Part shown: positions 20,083 to 29,867 of the stretch, piece by piece
Numbering within the stretch: the stretch's first letter is position 1
Layout: every line of letters starts with the position of its first letter
Assembly: GCA_019689635.1 (NCBI GenBank)
Contig: JADGHB010000016.1
Location: 1-55,000, forward strand
DNA from: Nevskia sp.
GTDB taxonomy: Bacteria > Pseudomonadota > Gammaproteobacteria > Nevskiales > Nevskiaceae
Direction of reading: 5' to 3'
Length of the DNA stretch: 55,000 nt
Made by a program: the position numbers and the translations under genes
Notes under the pieces: model-generated
What the model was told of the DNA's origin: nothing
The model's input: the letters and a program-made list of their open reading frames with translations, nothing else
Database searches by the model: none

Positions 20083-21516
20083 GTGAACGCACAAGTGGCC
20101 TCGCTCAAGACCGCCGCGGATTTCAAAGTCCGCGACCTCGCGCTGGCCGAACTCGGCCGCAAGCGCATCCGCATGGCCGAGGCGGAAATGCCCGGCCTGA
20201 TGGCGATCCGCGCCAAGTACGCGCCGGCCAAGCCGCTGGCCGGCGTGCGCGTCACCGGCTCGCTGCACATGACCAAGGAAACCGCGGTCCTCATCGAAAC
20301 CTTGACCGCGCTCGGCGCCTCGGTGCGCTGGGCGAGCTGCAACATCTTCTCGACCCAGGACGACGCCGCCGCGGCCATCGCCAGCGCCGGCATTCCCGTG
20401 TTCGCCTGGAAGGGCGAGACTTTGGAAGAGTACTGGGACTGCACGCTGGAGGCCATTACCCATCCCGGGCTGAAAGGACCGGAGCTCGTCGTGGACGACG
20501 GCGGCGATGTCACCCTGCTGATCCACAAAGGCTACGAGATGGAGCACGGCGACCGCTGGGTGGACACGCCCTCCACCAGTCACGAAGAGCAAGTCATCAA
20601 GAACCTGCTCAAGCGCACCGCGCGCGAGCGGCCCGGATTCTGGAAAAAAGTGGCGGCCGACTGGCGCGGCGTGTCCGAGGAAACCACCACCGGCGTGCAT
20701 CGCCTCTATCAACTGGCCGCAGCGGGCAAGCTCCTGGTGCCGGCGATCAACGTCAACGACTCGGTCACCAAGTCCAAGTTCGACAACCTCTACGGCTGCC
20801 GCGAATCGCTGGCCGACGGCATCAAGCGCGCCACCGATCTGATGATCGCCGGCAAGCTCGCCGTGGTCTGCGGCTATGGCGACGTGGGCAAGGGCAGCGC
20901 GCACTCGCTGCGCGGCTTCGGCGCGCGCGTGGTCGTCACCGAGATCGATCCCATCAACGCCCTGCAGGCCGCGATGGAAGGCTTCGAGGTCGTGCGGCTG
21001 GAAGACGTGGTGCACGCAGCCGACATCTTCATCACCGCCACCGGCAACTGCGACGTCATCACCCTGGAGCACATGCAGGCCATGAAGGACGGCGCGCTGG
21101 TCGGCAACATCGGCCATTTCGACAACGAGATCCAGATGGACCGCCTCAATGCCGACCCGCAGATCAAGCGCGAGAACATCAAGCCGCAGCTCGACAAGTA
21201 CGTCTTCCCCGACGGGCACGGCATCTACGTGCTGGCCGAAGGCCGCTTGCTCAACCTCGGCTGCGCCCACGGCCATCCCAGCTTCGTGATGAGCAACTCC
21301 TTCTCCAACCAGGTGCTGGCCCAGCTCGACCTGTGGGCCAACAAAGACCGCTACGAAAAAACGGTCTATCGCCTGCCGAAGAAGCTGGACGAGGAAGTCG
21401 CGCGCCTGCATCTGGAAAAGATCGGCGTGCGCCTGACCCTGCTCACCGAGAAGCAGGCGAAATACCTGGGCGTGCCGGTGGAAGGGCCGTATAAACCCGA
21501 GCATTACCGCTACTGA
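20083..21516 (+). CDS. ahcY: Adenosylhomocysteinase
   Basis: A 477-residue S-adenosylhomocysteine hydrolase, the NAD-dependent enzyme that splits SAH to homocysteine and adenosine. Motifs are [14 protein letters not shown], the NAD-binding [15 protein letters not shown] and the C-terminal YKPEHYRY. Start GTG 20083 has AAGGAG 7 bp upstream and follows metK by 10 bp, so the two are one transcript. With MetK and MetF it forms the activated methyl cycle. Confidence 0.97.
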   Translation: MNAQVASLKTAADFKVRDLALAELGRKRIRMAEAEMPGLMAIRAKYAPAKPLAGVRVTGSLHMTKETAVLIETLTALGASVRWASCNIFSTQDDAAAAIASAGIPVFAWKGETLEEYWDCTLEAITHPGLKGPELVVDDGGDVTLLIHKGYEMEHGDRWVDTPSTSHEEQVIKNLLKRTARERPGFWKKVAADWRGVSEETTTGVHRLYQLAAAGKLLVPAINVNDSVTKSKFDNLYGCRESLADGIKRATDLMIAGKLAVVCGYGDVGKGSAHSLRGFGARVVVTEIDPINALQAAMEGFEVVRLEDVVHAADIFITATGNCDVITLEHMQAMKDGALVGNIGHFDNEIQMDRLNADPQIKRENIKPQLDKYVFPDGHGIYVLAEGRLLNLGCAHGHPSFVMSNSFSNQVLAQLDLWANKDRYEKTVYRLPKKLDEEVARLHLEKIGVRLTLLTEKQAKYLGVPVEGPYKPEHYRY

Positions 21517-21596
21517 GAGCCGCTCGCATCACGAGCGCGCCGTACGTCCATCGCCGTCACCGCGCCACGACGCACGCGCGCTCACACGCCGACCGC

Positions 21597-22481
21597 ATGA
21601 ACGCCCAGCGTCTGCAGTTTTCCTTCGAACTGTTCCCGCCGCGCACGCCGGAAGGCGCGCGCAAGCTGCCGGCAACGATCGCGCGGCTGGCGGCCTTGGG
21701 TCCGGATTATTTCTCCGTCACCTATGGCGCGGGCGGCAGTACCCAGGAAGGGACTTACGAGACCGTCATGGGCGTGGTCGCACAGACCGGCGCCGAAGCC
21801 GCGCCGCACCTGACCTGCGTGGGCGCCACGCGCGCCAACATCGCCGCGCAGCTCGCGCGTTACCGCGCGGCGGGCATCCGGCGCATCGTCGCCCTGCGCG
21901 GCGACCTGCCATCCGGTACGACCGGCACCCAGGCCCCGGGCGAATTCGGCTACGCCAACGAGCTGGTGGCTTTCATCCGTGAAACCTGCGGCGCGCAGTT
22001 CTGCATCGAGGTGGCCGCTTATCCGGAGATGCACCCGCAGGCTCCCGATCCGAACACGGACTTCGAGAACTTCCGGCGCAAGATCGCCGCCGGCGCGGAC
22101 CGCGCCTTGACCCAGTATTTCTTCAATGCCGATGCCTACTTCGATTTTCTCGATCGCTGCGTCGCTGCAGGCATCGCCATCCCCGTCGTGCCGGGGATCA
22201 TGCCGATCACCAACTTCGCGCAGCTCGCGCGTTTTTCCGCCGCCTGCGGCGCAGAAATCCCGCGCTGGATTCGCCTGCGTCTGGAACAGTTTCAGAACGA
22301 CCCTGCGGCGCTGCTCGATTTCGGGCTGGAAGTCGTCGCCCGCTTGTGTCGGGTTCTGCTCGACGGCGGAGCGCCAGGGCTGCATTTCTACACCCTGAAC
22401 CAGGCCGAACCGACGTTCAGGCTATGGAAGCACCTCGGGCTGCCGGTGCCGGTCGCCGGCTCCTGCGGCTCGCAAGACTAG
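21597..22481 (+). CDS. metF: 5,10-methylenetetrahydrofolate reductase
   Basis: A 294-residue FAD-dependent TIM-barrel enzyme: FSFELFPPRTPEG at the N-terminus with the catalytic Glu, FSVTYGAGGS, IVALRGDLP, and a C-terminal LHFYTLNQAEPTF. It supplies methyl-THF for methionine synthase. It follows ahcY after 80 bp; that gap holds only a short GCTCG/CGAGC hairpin and no riboswitch that I can recognise. The methionine synthase gene is not in the window. Confidence 0.96.
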   Translation: MNAQRLQFSFELFPPRTPEGARKLPATIARLAALGPDYFSVTYGAGGSTQEGTYETVMGVVAQTGAEAAPHLTCVGATRANIAAQLARYRAAGIRRIVALRGDLPSGTTGTQAPGEFGYANELVAFIRETCGAQFCIEVAAYPEMHPQAPDPNTDFENFRRKIAAGADRALTQYFFNADAYFDFLDRCVAAGIAIPVVPGIMPITNFAQLARFSAACGAEIPRWIRLRLEQFQNDPAALLDFGLEVVARLCRVLLDGGAPGLHFYTLNQAEPTFRLWKHLGLPVPVAGSCGSQD

Positions 22482-22531
22482 CCCGCGCCGCTTGCCGTTG
22501 TTCGTGCTCCTGGGCCGTGAACCGAACCCAT

Positions 22532-23212
22532 TTAGGTCGCGGTCACCGGACGCTGGACGGCGTGACGCTGAATTTTCGCCACGAGGTCGCGCCCCAGCAC
22601 GCTCTGGATTTTGGTCCACAGTGCGGGATTTCGTTCGCGCAGGCGGAGCAATTGCGCGGTCGGCCAGCGCATCAGTTCGACCTCGCCGACTGCCTGCGCA
22701 TCGGCGGTCGCCACCCCGCCGGTGAGCAGACTCATCTCGCCGACGAAGTCGCCGCGGCCCAGCGAGGCGATCTCGACCTGCGCCTCGCGCACGCACACCG
22801 TCCCGCGCAGCAGAAAGTAGAGCGCCTCGACCGGCGCCCCCTGCTGCGTCAGCCGCTGATCGCGCAAAACCCGGCGCTCGCCTTGTGACCACAAGCGCAG
22901 GAACTCCGCCGCCGATAGCGGCATGAAACTGCGCTGGTGGATTTCCGCCAGCTCACCCGGCAGTTCGACGGCGCGCCGTTCGCGCAAGATTCTGACCGCC
23001 CAAAGCAGATTGATGCCGACGAAGATCACGTTCCACAGCGCAATGCTTTCGATGCCGCGGTAATACGAATAAGCGCTCAGATTGGCCTGGGCCGCCGCCA
23101 GCAGCACACGCAGCCACAGCACGTCGCGCGCAAGCAGGGCGAGCAAAGTCAAGGTATAACCGACATGAACCAGGTCGTCGCGCAGGTACGCAAGCAGATC
23201 CCCCAAGTTCAT
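22532..23212 (-). CDS. Popeye-like membrane protein with cyclic-nucleotide-binding domain
   Basis: A 226-residue protein. The N-terminal 75 residues hold about three short membrane segments (LVHVGYTLTLLALLARDVLW, then VLLAAAQANLSAY, then IALWNVIFVGINLLWAV). A cNMP-binding beta-barrel follows: PLSAAEFLRLW, LTQQGAPVEALYFLLRG, VEIASLGRGDFVGEMSLLTGG and ATADAQAVGEVELMRW. The canonical phosphate-binding Arg after the GE motif is not seen, as in Popeye-domain proteins, whose layout (three TMs, then a cNMP fold) this matches. Ligand and role are unknown. The start ATG 23212 has GGGGAG upstream. Transcribed alone. Confidence 0.72.
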   Translation of the reverse strand: MNLGDLLAYLRDDLVHVGYTLTLLALLARDVLWLRVLLAAAQANLSAYSYYRGIESIALWNVIFVGINLLWAVRILRERRAVELPGELAEIHQRSFMPLSAAEFLRLWSQGERRVLRDQRLTQQGAPVEALYFLLRGTVCVREAQVEIASLGRGDFVGEMSLLTGGVATADAQAVGEVELMRWPTAQLLRLRERNPALWTKIQSVLGRDLVAKIQRHAVQRPVTAT

Positions 23213-23297
23213 GAACCCCGGCTCCCCACTTGCGTTGCGATCTTATCATTCAAGTTAAGTATTTCTTCATAATGCCATGTCTCCAATGATAAAACTC

Positions 23298-23338
23298 GAC
23301 TCGCTCACAAAACATGTGGATAACATTGTGAGCAAGTC
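23298..23338. repeat. 13-bp inverted repeat with a DnaA box in the loop
   Basis: GACTCGCTCACAA (23298-23310) and TTGTGAGCAAGTC (23326-23338) are inverted copies with one mismatch, separated by a 15-nt loop. The loop contains TGTGGATAA at 23315-23323, which on the minus strand is TTATCCACA, the high-affinity DnaA box. Confidence 0.75.
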
Positions 23339-23504
23339 ATGGAGCAAGGCTCTGGAATCACGTAGCGACGCGGGTTTGACCGCCGGAGCACAAAATCTAG
23401 CCACAGTAGTTTTTTATTTAAATCAATATCTTGTATATTTATTACCGCATTTTTTCAGAAATATGTCGTAACCATGCGGGGTGCAGCTTTTGCTGCGCTG
23501 CGAA

Positions 23505-23513
23505 TGTGAATAA
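23505..23513 (-). promoter_or_regulatory. Second DnaA-box-like sequence
   Basis: TGTGAATAA on the plus strand is TTATTCACA on the minus strand, a match to TTATNCACA, in the same orientation as the box at 23315-23323 and 182 bp from it. The AT-rich run lies between the two. Two matches in a short AT-rich region may be chance; binding is not shown. Confidence 0.4.
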
Positions 23514-23539
23514 CTGCGAGGCGGATCCTCGCCGCATAC

Positions 23540-23557
23540 ACTGAATCCACTGAATCC
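23540..23557 (+). repeat. 9-bp tandem repeat before thiD
   Basis: ACTGAATCC occurs twice in direct succession, ending at the base before the thiD ATG. The duplication occupies the place of the ribosome-binding site and leaves no Shine-Dalgarno-like sequence. Confidence 0.8.
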
Positions 23558-24325
23558 ATGGCCTCGCGTAGCCTCGTCCTTTGCTTTTCCGGGCATGATC
23601 CCAGCGGCGGCGCCGGCCTGCAGGCCGATATCGAGACGGTCGCCGCGTTCGGCGGACATGCGCTGTGCTTGGTCACCGCGCTGACCGTGCAGGACACGCT
23701 CAATGTGCAGCGAGTCATACCGACGGCCCCGGAACTGCTTGCGGAACAGTTCGAACGGCTATGGCGCGACTGCCAGCCGCAAGCCATCAAGCTCGGCCTG
23801 ATCGGCAGCGAGATACAAGTTCCGATCATCGTGGAGGCGATCCAGCGTTGCAAAGTCCCCGTGGTCTGTGACCCGGTGTTGAGCGCCGGTGGTGGCGCAC
23901 CGCTGGTCGCCGAATCCGTGATCGCGAGCCTGCGTCAGGCGTTATTTCCTCTGGTCAGCGTGCTGACGCCCAATGCCTCGGAGGCGCGCCGTCTGACCGG
24001 TCTCCAAACCCTCGACGAAAGCGCACGCATGCTGCTCGACGACGGTTGCGCCAGCGTGCTCGTCACCGGCGGCGACGAACCCGGAACCGAGGTGGTGAAT
24101 ACCTGGTACCGACCGGGACAGGCGCCGCAGCGCTACCGCTGGCCGAGGCTGGCCGCCGGTTTCCATGGCGCCGGATGCACCCTTGCCTCCGCGATCGCCG
24201 TTTTGCTGGCACAGGGATTCGATCCCGAAACGGCGCTGGAGCGGGCGCAACGCTGGACGCAGGAAGCCCTGCGTCGCGCCATCCTGATCGGGCGCGGGCG
24301 CCTGATTCCCGACCGCCATTCATGA
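23558..24325 (+). CDS. thiD: Hydroxymethylpyrimidine/phosphomethylpyrimidine kinase
   Basis: A 255-residue ribokinase-fold kinase: FSGHDPSGGAGLQADIETVAA in pieces at the N-terminus, LTVQDTLNV, VCDPVLSAGGG, LTPNASEA, and the anion-hole segment HGAGCTLASAIA. It phosphorylates HMP twice for thiamine synthesis. It starts the run thiD-thiE-hemL-ftsY-ftsE-ftsX, each gene overlapping or close to the next. No TPP riboswitch is present upstream: there is no CTGAGA-type core. Two copies of a 9-bp repeat take the place of a ribosome-binding site. Confidence 0.94.
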   Translation: MASRSLVLCFSGHDPSGGAGLQADIETVAAFGGHALCLVTALTVQDTLNVQRVIPTAPELLAEQFERLWRDCQPQAIKLGLIGSEIQVPIIVEAIQRCKVPVVCDPVLSAGGGAPLVAESVIASLRQALFPLVSVLTPNASEARRLTGLQTLDESARMLLDDGCASVLVTGGDEPGTEVVNTWYRPGQAPQRYRWPRLAAGFHGAGCTLASAIAVLLAQGFDPETALERAQRWTQEALRRAILIGRGRLIPDRHS

Positions 24326-24960
24326 GCGCGAAATCCAGGCTGCGCGGGCTTTACGCCATTACCCCCCAAGCCTTGTGCGCTCAGCCGCAGGCCCTGCTTG
24401 CAGCGGCGGCGGCGGCGGTGCGCGGCGGCGCGGTCCTCCTTCAATACCGCGACAAACGCTCCCCACCCGAACGGCGCCAGGCGCTGGCCCGTGCGCTACT
24501 CGAACTGTGTCGGCGCAGCGCGACTCGCTTGATCGTCAACGACGATGTATCGCTCGCCGCCGAAGTGGGTGCCGACGGCGTACACCTGGGCGCGACCGAC
24601 GCTCCGATCGCCGACGCGCGCACCAAACTCGGACCGCAGGCGCTCCTCGGCGCCTCCTGCGGCCCCAGTCTCGAGCGGGCGCGGGCCGCGCTGGCCCTCG
24701 GGGCCGACTACTTGGCCTTCGGTCGCTTCTACGATTCGCGCACCAAACCACAGGCCCCGCCGGCCGACATTGCAGTGCTCCGGGCCGCACGCGCCGAATT
24801 CTCCGTGCCGCTGTGCGCCATCGGTGGCATTACGCCGGCCAATGCCGCACCGCTTATCGCCGCCGGCGCCGATCTGATCGCCGCGGTCGAAGGCGTGTTC
24901 GGCGACCCGCGTCCCTGCGCGGTGGAGGCCGCTGCCCGCGCCTACGCCAAACTATTCTGA
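24322..24960 (+). CDS. thiE: Thiamine-phosphate synthase
   Basis: A 212-residue TIM-barrel enzyme joining HMP-PP and thiazole phosphate. Motifs: [17 protein letters not shown] (pyrophosphate/substrate site), [23 protein letters not shown], and the C-terminal [23 protein letters not shown] 24322 overlaps the thiD stop (ATGA), indicating coupling. The open frame extends well upstream inside thiD but that is the wrong start. Confidence 0.95.
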   Translation: MSAKSRLRGLYAITPQALCAQPQALLAAAAAAVRGGAVLLQYRDKRSPPERRQALARALLELCRRSATRLIVNDDVSLAAEVGADGVHLGATDAPIADARTKLGPQALLGASCGPSLERARAALALGADYLAFGRFYDSRTKPQAPPADIAVLRAARAEFSVPLCAIGGITPANAAPLIAAGADLIAAVEGVFGDPRPCAVEAAARAYAKLF

Positions 24961-25018
24961 CGGTCGCCGGGCGGCGAAGTTTGTGGAAACTCGCCGGCCA
25001 AAGCCGGAAACTATGTGC

Positions 25019-26322
25019 ATGGATTCCCCGCCCAGCCACGCCCGCTCACAGGCGCTGTTCGAACGCGCCCAAAACTCCATCCCGGGCGGCGTCAACTCGC
25101 CGGTGCGCGCGTTTCGCGCCGTGGGCGGCGTTCCGCGCTTCATCGCGCGCGCGCGCGGCGCCTATCTTTACGACGCCGACGGCCGCGAATACGTCGATTA
25201 CGTCGGCTCCTGGGGGCCGATGATCCTCGGCCATCAGCACCCGGCGGTGGTCGCCGCACTCCGCGCGCAAGCGGAACTCGGCGTGAGCTACGGCGCGCCG
25301 ACCGAGCTGGAAATCGAGATGGCCGAACTGCTGTGCGCCCGCGTGCCGGGCGTGGAGCAGGTGCGGCTGTGCAATTCCGGCACCGAGGCCACCATGTCCG
25401 CGCTGCGACTGGCGCGCGGTTACACCGGGCGCGACGACATCGTCAAATTCGAAGGCTGCTATCACGGCCATGCGGACGGCTTGCTGGTGAAAGCCGGCTC
25501 CGGCGCGCTGACCCTGGGCGTGCCGACCTCGCCCGGCGTGCCGGCCGATTTCGCGCGCCACACCCTCACGGCGACGTACAACGACCTCGCTTCGGTCGAA
25601 ACCTTGTTCGAGGCGCGCGCCGGCAGCATCGCCGCAGTGATCGTGGAGCCGGTGGCCGGCAACATGAATTGCGTCCCCCCCGTGGCCGGCTTCCTGCAGG
25701 GATTGCGCGAGCTATGTACGCGTCACGGCGCGCTCTTGATCTTCGACGAAGTGATGACCGGCTTTCGGGTCCATCCGCGCTCGGCTGCGGGGCGCTACGG
25801 CATCGCGCCGGATCTCGTCACGCTCGGCAAGATCATCGGCGGCGGATTGCCGGTCGGCGCCTTCGGCGGGCGCCGCGAAATCATGCACAACCTCGCGCCG
25901 GTCGGGCCGGTCTACCAGGCCGGCACGCTCTCCGGCAACCCTTTGGCGATGGCCGCGGGTCTGGCCACCTTGCGCGCGCTGGACGACGGAGCGATTTACG
26001 AAAGGCTGGAGACGAACACGCGCACGCTGCTCGACGGCTTGCGCAGCGCCGCCGCCGCCGCGGGTGTGCCCTTCACGACCACCCAGGTCGGCAGCATGTT
26101 CGGCCTGTTCTTCACGGCCGAACGCGAGATCCGCTCCTACGCGCAAGTGATGGCCTGCGACGCGCTGCGCTTCAAGCGCTTCTTTCACGCCATGCTCGAA
26201 CGCGGCGTGTATCTGGCGCCTTCGGCGTTCGAGGCCGGATTCCTCTCCGCCGCCCACGGCGAGCGCGAAATCGAGCGCACCCTGGAAGCGGCGGGCGAAG
26301 CGTTCGGCATCCTCGCCCGCGC

Positions 26323-26326
<4 letters not shown>
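25019..26326 (+). CDS. hemL: Glutamate-1-semialdehyde 2,1-aminomutase
   Basis: A PLP enzyme of 435 residues from ATG 25019, making 5-aminolevulinate for haem. Motifs are [39 protein letters not shown] and the PLP-lysine segment [19 protein letters not shown] prefer ATG 25019 because GGAAA is 8 bp upstream. ATG 25013 is nearly as good, and the frame is open to GTG 24983. It belongs to the thiD-thiE-hemL cluster usual in gammaproteobacteria and overlaps ftsY by 4 bp. Confidence 0.95.
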
Positions 26327-27254
<928 letters not shown>

Positions 27255-27258
<4 letters not shown>

Positions 27259-27968
27259 GCGCCGCCGACGCCATGATCGTATTCGAGCACGTCCACCACC
27301 GCTACGGCGAGGGCCCCGAGGTGCTCAGCGACACGAGCTTTGCCCTGGCCCGGGGCGAGATGGCCTTCATCACCGGCGCGTCCGGCGCAGGCAAGAGCAC
27401 CCTGCTCAACCTGATCGCGCTGCTGGCGCGACCCTCGCGCGGTCGCATCCGCGTGGACGGGCGCGAGCTGGCCGAGATCCGCGGGCGTCGCATCGCCGCT
27501 TATCGCCGCTGCATCGGCATGATTTTCCAGAACCCGAGCCTGCTCGCGGATCGCACGGTGTTCGACAATGTGGCGCTGCCCTTGCTGATCCGCGGCTTAT
27601 CCGGGGCCGACATCGGCCGCCGCGTGCGAGCCGCGCTCGACGCGGTCGGGCTGCTGCACAAGGAGAAGGCCTACCCTGCGACCTTGTCCGGCGGCGAGCA
27701 GCAGCGCGTCGGCATCGCCCGGGCGGTGGTCGCCAAGCCGCCGCTGCTTCTGGCCGACGAACCCACCGGCAACCTCGATCCGGACATGGCGCGGGAAGTC
27801 ATGCGACTGTTCCTGCGCTTCAATCAAGTCGGGGTCAGCGTGCTGGTCGCGACCCATGCGCTCGGCCTGATCCGCGATCTGCCCTGCCGCGTGCTGCGAC
27901 TTTCCGGCGGCGTGCTCAGCGAGCAGGCGCCCGATCCCGCCCCGGAGCGGACCTTTGACACCGTCTAA
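27255..27968 (+). CDS. ftsE: Cell-division ABC transporter ATPase FtsE
   Basis: A 237-residue ABC ATPase: Walker [13 protein letters not shown]-loop MIFQNPSLL, signature [14 protein letters not shown], Walker [13 protein letters not shown] and the switch His in ATHALG. With FtsX it couples divisome activity to periplasmic murein hydrolase activation rather than to transport. The D-loop/Walker B glutamate is intact. It overlaps ftsY by 4 bp and ftsX by 14 bp. Confidence 0.96.
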
Positions 27969-28908
27969 GCGCGTGACGGATGCCGGACCGGGCTGGGCGG
28001 AGCGTCTGGCGCAAGACCATGCGCGCGCGATCCGCACCACGCTGGGTGCCGTCGCCCGCCGCCCCTTCGGAACGCTGTTGACCGCCTTCGTCATCGGCAT
28101 CACCCTGGCTTTGCCGGCCGGCCTGCACACGCTGCTCGCCAACCTCGGCGGCGGCATCGGCGGCCTGCCGCAGACTTTGCGCGCCTCGCTGTTCCTCAAG
28201 GACACGGTCAGCCCGGAACGCGGGCTGACGCTGACTCGCGAAATCGCCCGGCGACCCGACGTCTCCGGCACCGCCTACATCTCGCGCGAGCAGGCCCTGG
28301 CGGAATTCCGCCGCTATTCCGGTTTGGCGGAGGCGCTGGATCTGCTCAAGGACAATCCCCTGCCCGCCTCGATCGTGGTCGATGCCGACGCGCGCGCGCC
28401 GCGGGCCCGCATCGAGGCGCTGTTCAAACAGCTCGCGGCGCTGCCGGAAGTCGAGGAAGCGCGTTACGACGAACAGTGGCTGACCCGGCTGCAGGCTATC
28501 GTCAGCCTGATCCAGCGCTTGGTGCTGCTGACCGCCGCCGCGCTGGCCGTCACCGTCCTGGTGGTCATCGGCAATACCGTGCGCCTGGACATCGAAAACC
28601 GGCGCGAGGAAATCCGGGTGCTCAAGCTGATCGGCGCCGGCGCGGGCTATATCCGGCGGCCGTTTCTTTACAGCGGCTTATGGTATGGACTGGCCGGGGC
28701 CTTCCTCGCCTGCCTGCTGGTCGAAGGCGGCTGGCTGGCGCTGCGCGCCCCGGCGCAGAGACTCGCTGCGCTCTACGAGGGCGGGCTCGCCCTGCACGGC
28801 CTGTCTTTCGAGGTGGCCATGGCAGTCTTCGGAACCGGCGCCGCGCTGGGCTGGCTCGGCGCTTTCTGGTCGGTCACGCGGGACCTCCGGCGCATCGAAC
28901 CCGGCTGA
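27955..28908 (+). CDS. ftsX: Cell-division membrane protein FtsX
   Basis: A 317-residue membrane protein with the FtsX layout. One TM follows a cytosolic N-terminus (GTLLTAFVIGITLALPAG), then a periplasmic loop (residues about 60-175) and three C-terminal TMs (LVLLTAAALAVTVLVVIGN, the GLWYGLAGAFLACLLVEG region, and AVFGTGAALGWLGAFW). The coupling segment is IENRREEIRVLKLIGA. The start is TTG 27955 with GGAG 10 bp upstream, overlapping ftsE; GTG 27973 is a poorer alternative. The rpoH regulatory region starts 13 bp after its stop. Confidence 0.94.
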   Translation: MTPSKRVTDAGPGWAERLAQDHARAIRTTLGAVARRPFGTLLTAFVIGITLALPAGLHTLLANLGGGIGGLPQTLRASLFLKDTVSPERGLTLTREIARRPDVSGTAYISREQALAEFRRYSGLAEALDLLKDNPLPASIVVDADARAPRARIEALFKQLAALPEVEEARYDEQWLTRLQAIVSLIQRLVLLTAAALAVTVLVVIGNTVRLDIENRREEIRVLKLIGAGAGYIRRPFLYSGLWYGLAGAFLACLLVEGGWLALRAPAQRLAALYEGGLALHGLSFEVAMAVFGTGAALGWLGAFWSVTRDLRRIEPG

Positions 28909-28921
28909 ACTTTTCGGCCGT

Positions 28922-28948
28922 TTAGCACTCCAAGCAGGCGAGTGCTAA
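28922..28948. promoter_or_regulatory. CIRCE operator (HrcA site) before rpoH
   Basis: TTAGCACTC, 9 bp, GAGTGCTAA: a perfect match to the CIRCE consensus inverted repeat, with all nine positions of each arm intact. It ends 30 bp before the rpoH ATG. TAAAAT (28946-28951), overlapping its right arm, could be the -10, which would let a bound HrcA repressor block transcription. The basis is the exact consensus; control of rpoH is inferred from position. Confidence 0.93.
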
Positions 28949-28978
28949 AATCGCGGGGAAAGCAGGACTCATAAGGCC

Positions 28979-29851
28979 ATGACCAATACGGCTCTTGCAT
29001 TGCGTCCGGCGGCTTTTCCTATGCCCCTGTCGGGCAGCCTGGACGCTTATATCCAGAGCGTTTCGCGGATTCCGCTGCTGTCCGCGGAAGAGGAGACGCG
29101 GCTGGCGCGCCGGCTGCGCGACGAAAACGACCTCGAGGCGGCGCAGACCCTGGTGCTCTCCAACCTGCGCTTCGTCGTGCACATCGCGCGCGGCTATCTG
29201 GGTTACGGTCTGGGGCTCGCCGACCTGATCCAGGAAGGCAATATCGGCTTGATGAAGGCGGTCAAGCGCTTCGACCCCGAGATCGGCGTGCGCCTGATTT
29301 CGTTCGCCGTGCACTGGATCAAGGCCGAGATCCACGAGTTCATTCTGCGCAACTGGCGCATCGTCAAGATCGCCACCACCAAGGCGCAGCGCAAGCTGTT
29401 CTTCAAGCTGCGCTCGGCCAAGCAGCGCCTGGGCTGGATGAGCCGCAAGGAAGTCGAAGCGGTCGCCCGCGAACTCAAGGTCAAGCCCGAAGAAGTCTTG
29501 CAGATGGAGTCGCGGCTGGGCGGCGGCGACGTGTCGTTCAGCGCCACGGCCGAGGACGGCGAGGAAGCGTTCGTCCCCGAAGACTATCTGGCCGACACGC
29601 ACGACCAGCTCGCCGAGCTGGAAGAAGCGCAATGGCAGGAAGCGCGCGAAGCCCGCATGCGCCAGGCACTGGCGCAGCTCGATCCCCGTTCGCGGGACAT
29701 CGTCGAGCGCCGCTGGCTGGCCGAAACCAAGAAAGCCGGATTGCAAGAACTGGGCGAGGAATACGGTGTCTCCGCGGAGCGCATCCGCCAGATCGAAGCC
29801 GCGGCACTGAAGAAGCTGCGCCGGGCGATCGAGTCGCCGGAAACCGCCTGA
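28979..29851 (+). CDS. rpoH: RNA polymerase heat-shock sigma factor RpoH (sigma-32)
   Basis: A 290-residue group 3 sigma. Region 1.2/2.1 [15 protein letters not shown], the region 2.1-2.2 segment [19 protein letters not shown], the RpoH box QRKLFFKLR, region 4.2 [20 protein letters not shown]. The N-terminus [19 protein letters not shown] is typical. It follows ftsYEX as in E. coli but has its own CIRCE-marked control region. It is convergent with ctaB. Confidence 0.97.
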   Translation: MTNTALALRPAAFPMPLSGSLDAYIQSVSRIPLLSAEEETRLARRLRDENDLEAAQTLVLSNLRFVVHIARGYLGYGLGLADLIQEGNIGLMKAVKRFDPEIGVRLISFAVHWIKAEIHEFILRNWRIVKIATTKAQRKLFFKLRSAKQRLGWMSRKEVEAVARELKVKPEEVLQMESRLGGGDVSFSATAEDGEEAFVPEDYLADTHDQLAELEEAQWQEAREARMRQALAQLDPRSRDIVERRWLAETKKAGLQELGEEYGVSAERIRQIEAAALKKLRRAIESPETA

Positions 29852-29867
29852 ATATCCGCCCGCGCGC

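Larger units (their letters stand above)
23213..23557. other. AT-rich noncoding region with DnaA-box sequences and inverted repeats
   Basis: A 345 bp stretch with no gene I can support. It contains, in order: an 8-bp inverted repeat TTATCATT (23243-23250)/AATGATAA (23285-23292); a 13-bp inverted repeat (23298-23338) around a perfect DnaA box; a run of about 56 bp at 23409-23464 with only 10 G/C, far from the local composition; a GTGCAGC/GCTGCGC hairpin (23480-23497); a second DnaA-like box; a GCGAGG/CCTCGC hairpin (23516-23532); and a 9-bp tandem repeat touching the thiD start. A 64-codon open frame (23277-23471) crosses it but looks accidental. It must also carry the promoters of the Popeye-like gene and of thiD. 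Confidence 0.7.

Noticed and set aside
23277-23471. A 64-codon open frame in the AT-rich region
   Set aside because: No ribosome-binding site, its sequence follows the AT bias and the inverted repeats, and no family is recognised.
23213-23557. Chromosomal replication origin (oriC)
   Set aside because: DnaA boxes and an AT-rich run are present, but only two box matches, no dnaA/dnaN/gidA neighbours, and the minus-strand rRNA operon 29 kb to the right would run head-on to a fork from here.
23213-23557. TPP riboswitch before thiD
   Set aside because: No CTGAGA-type core or matching second helix is found in the leader.
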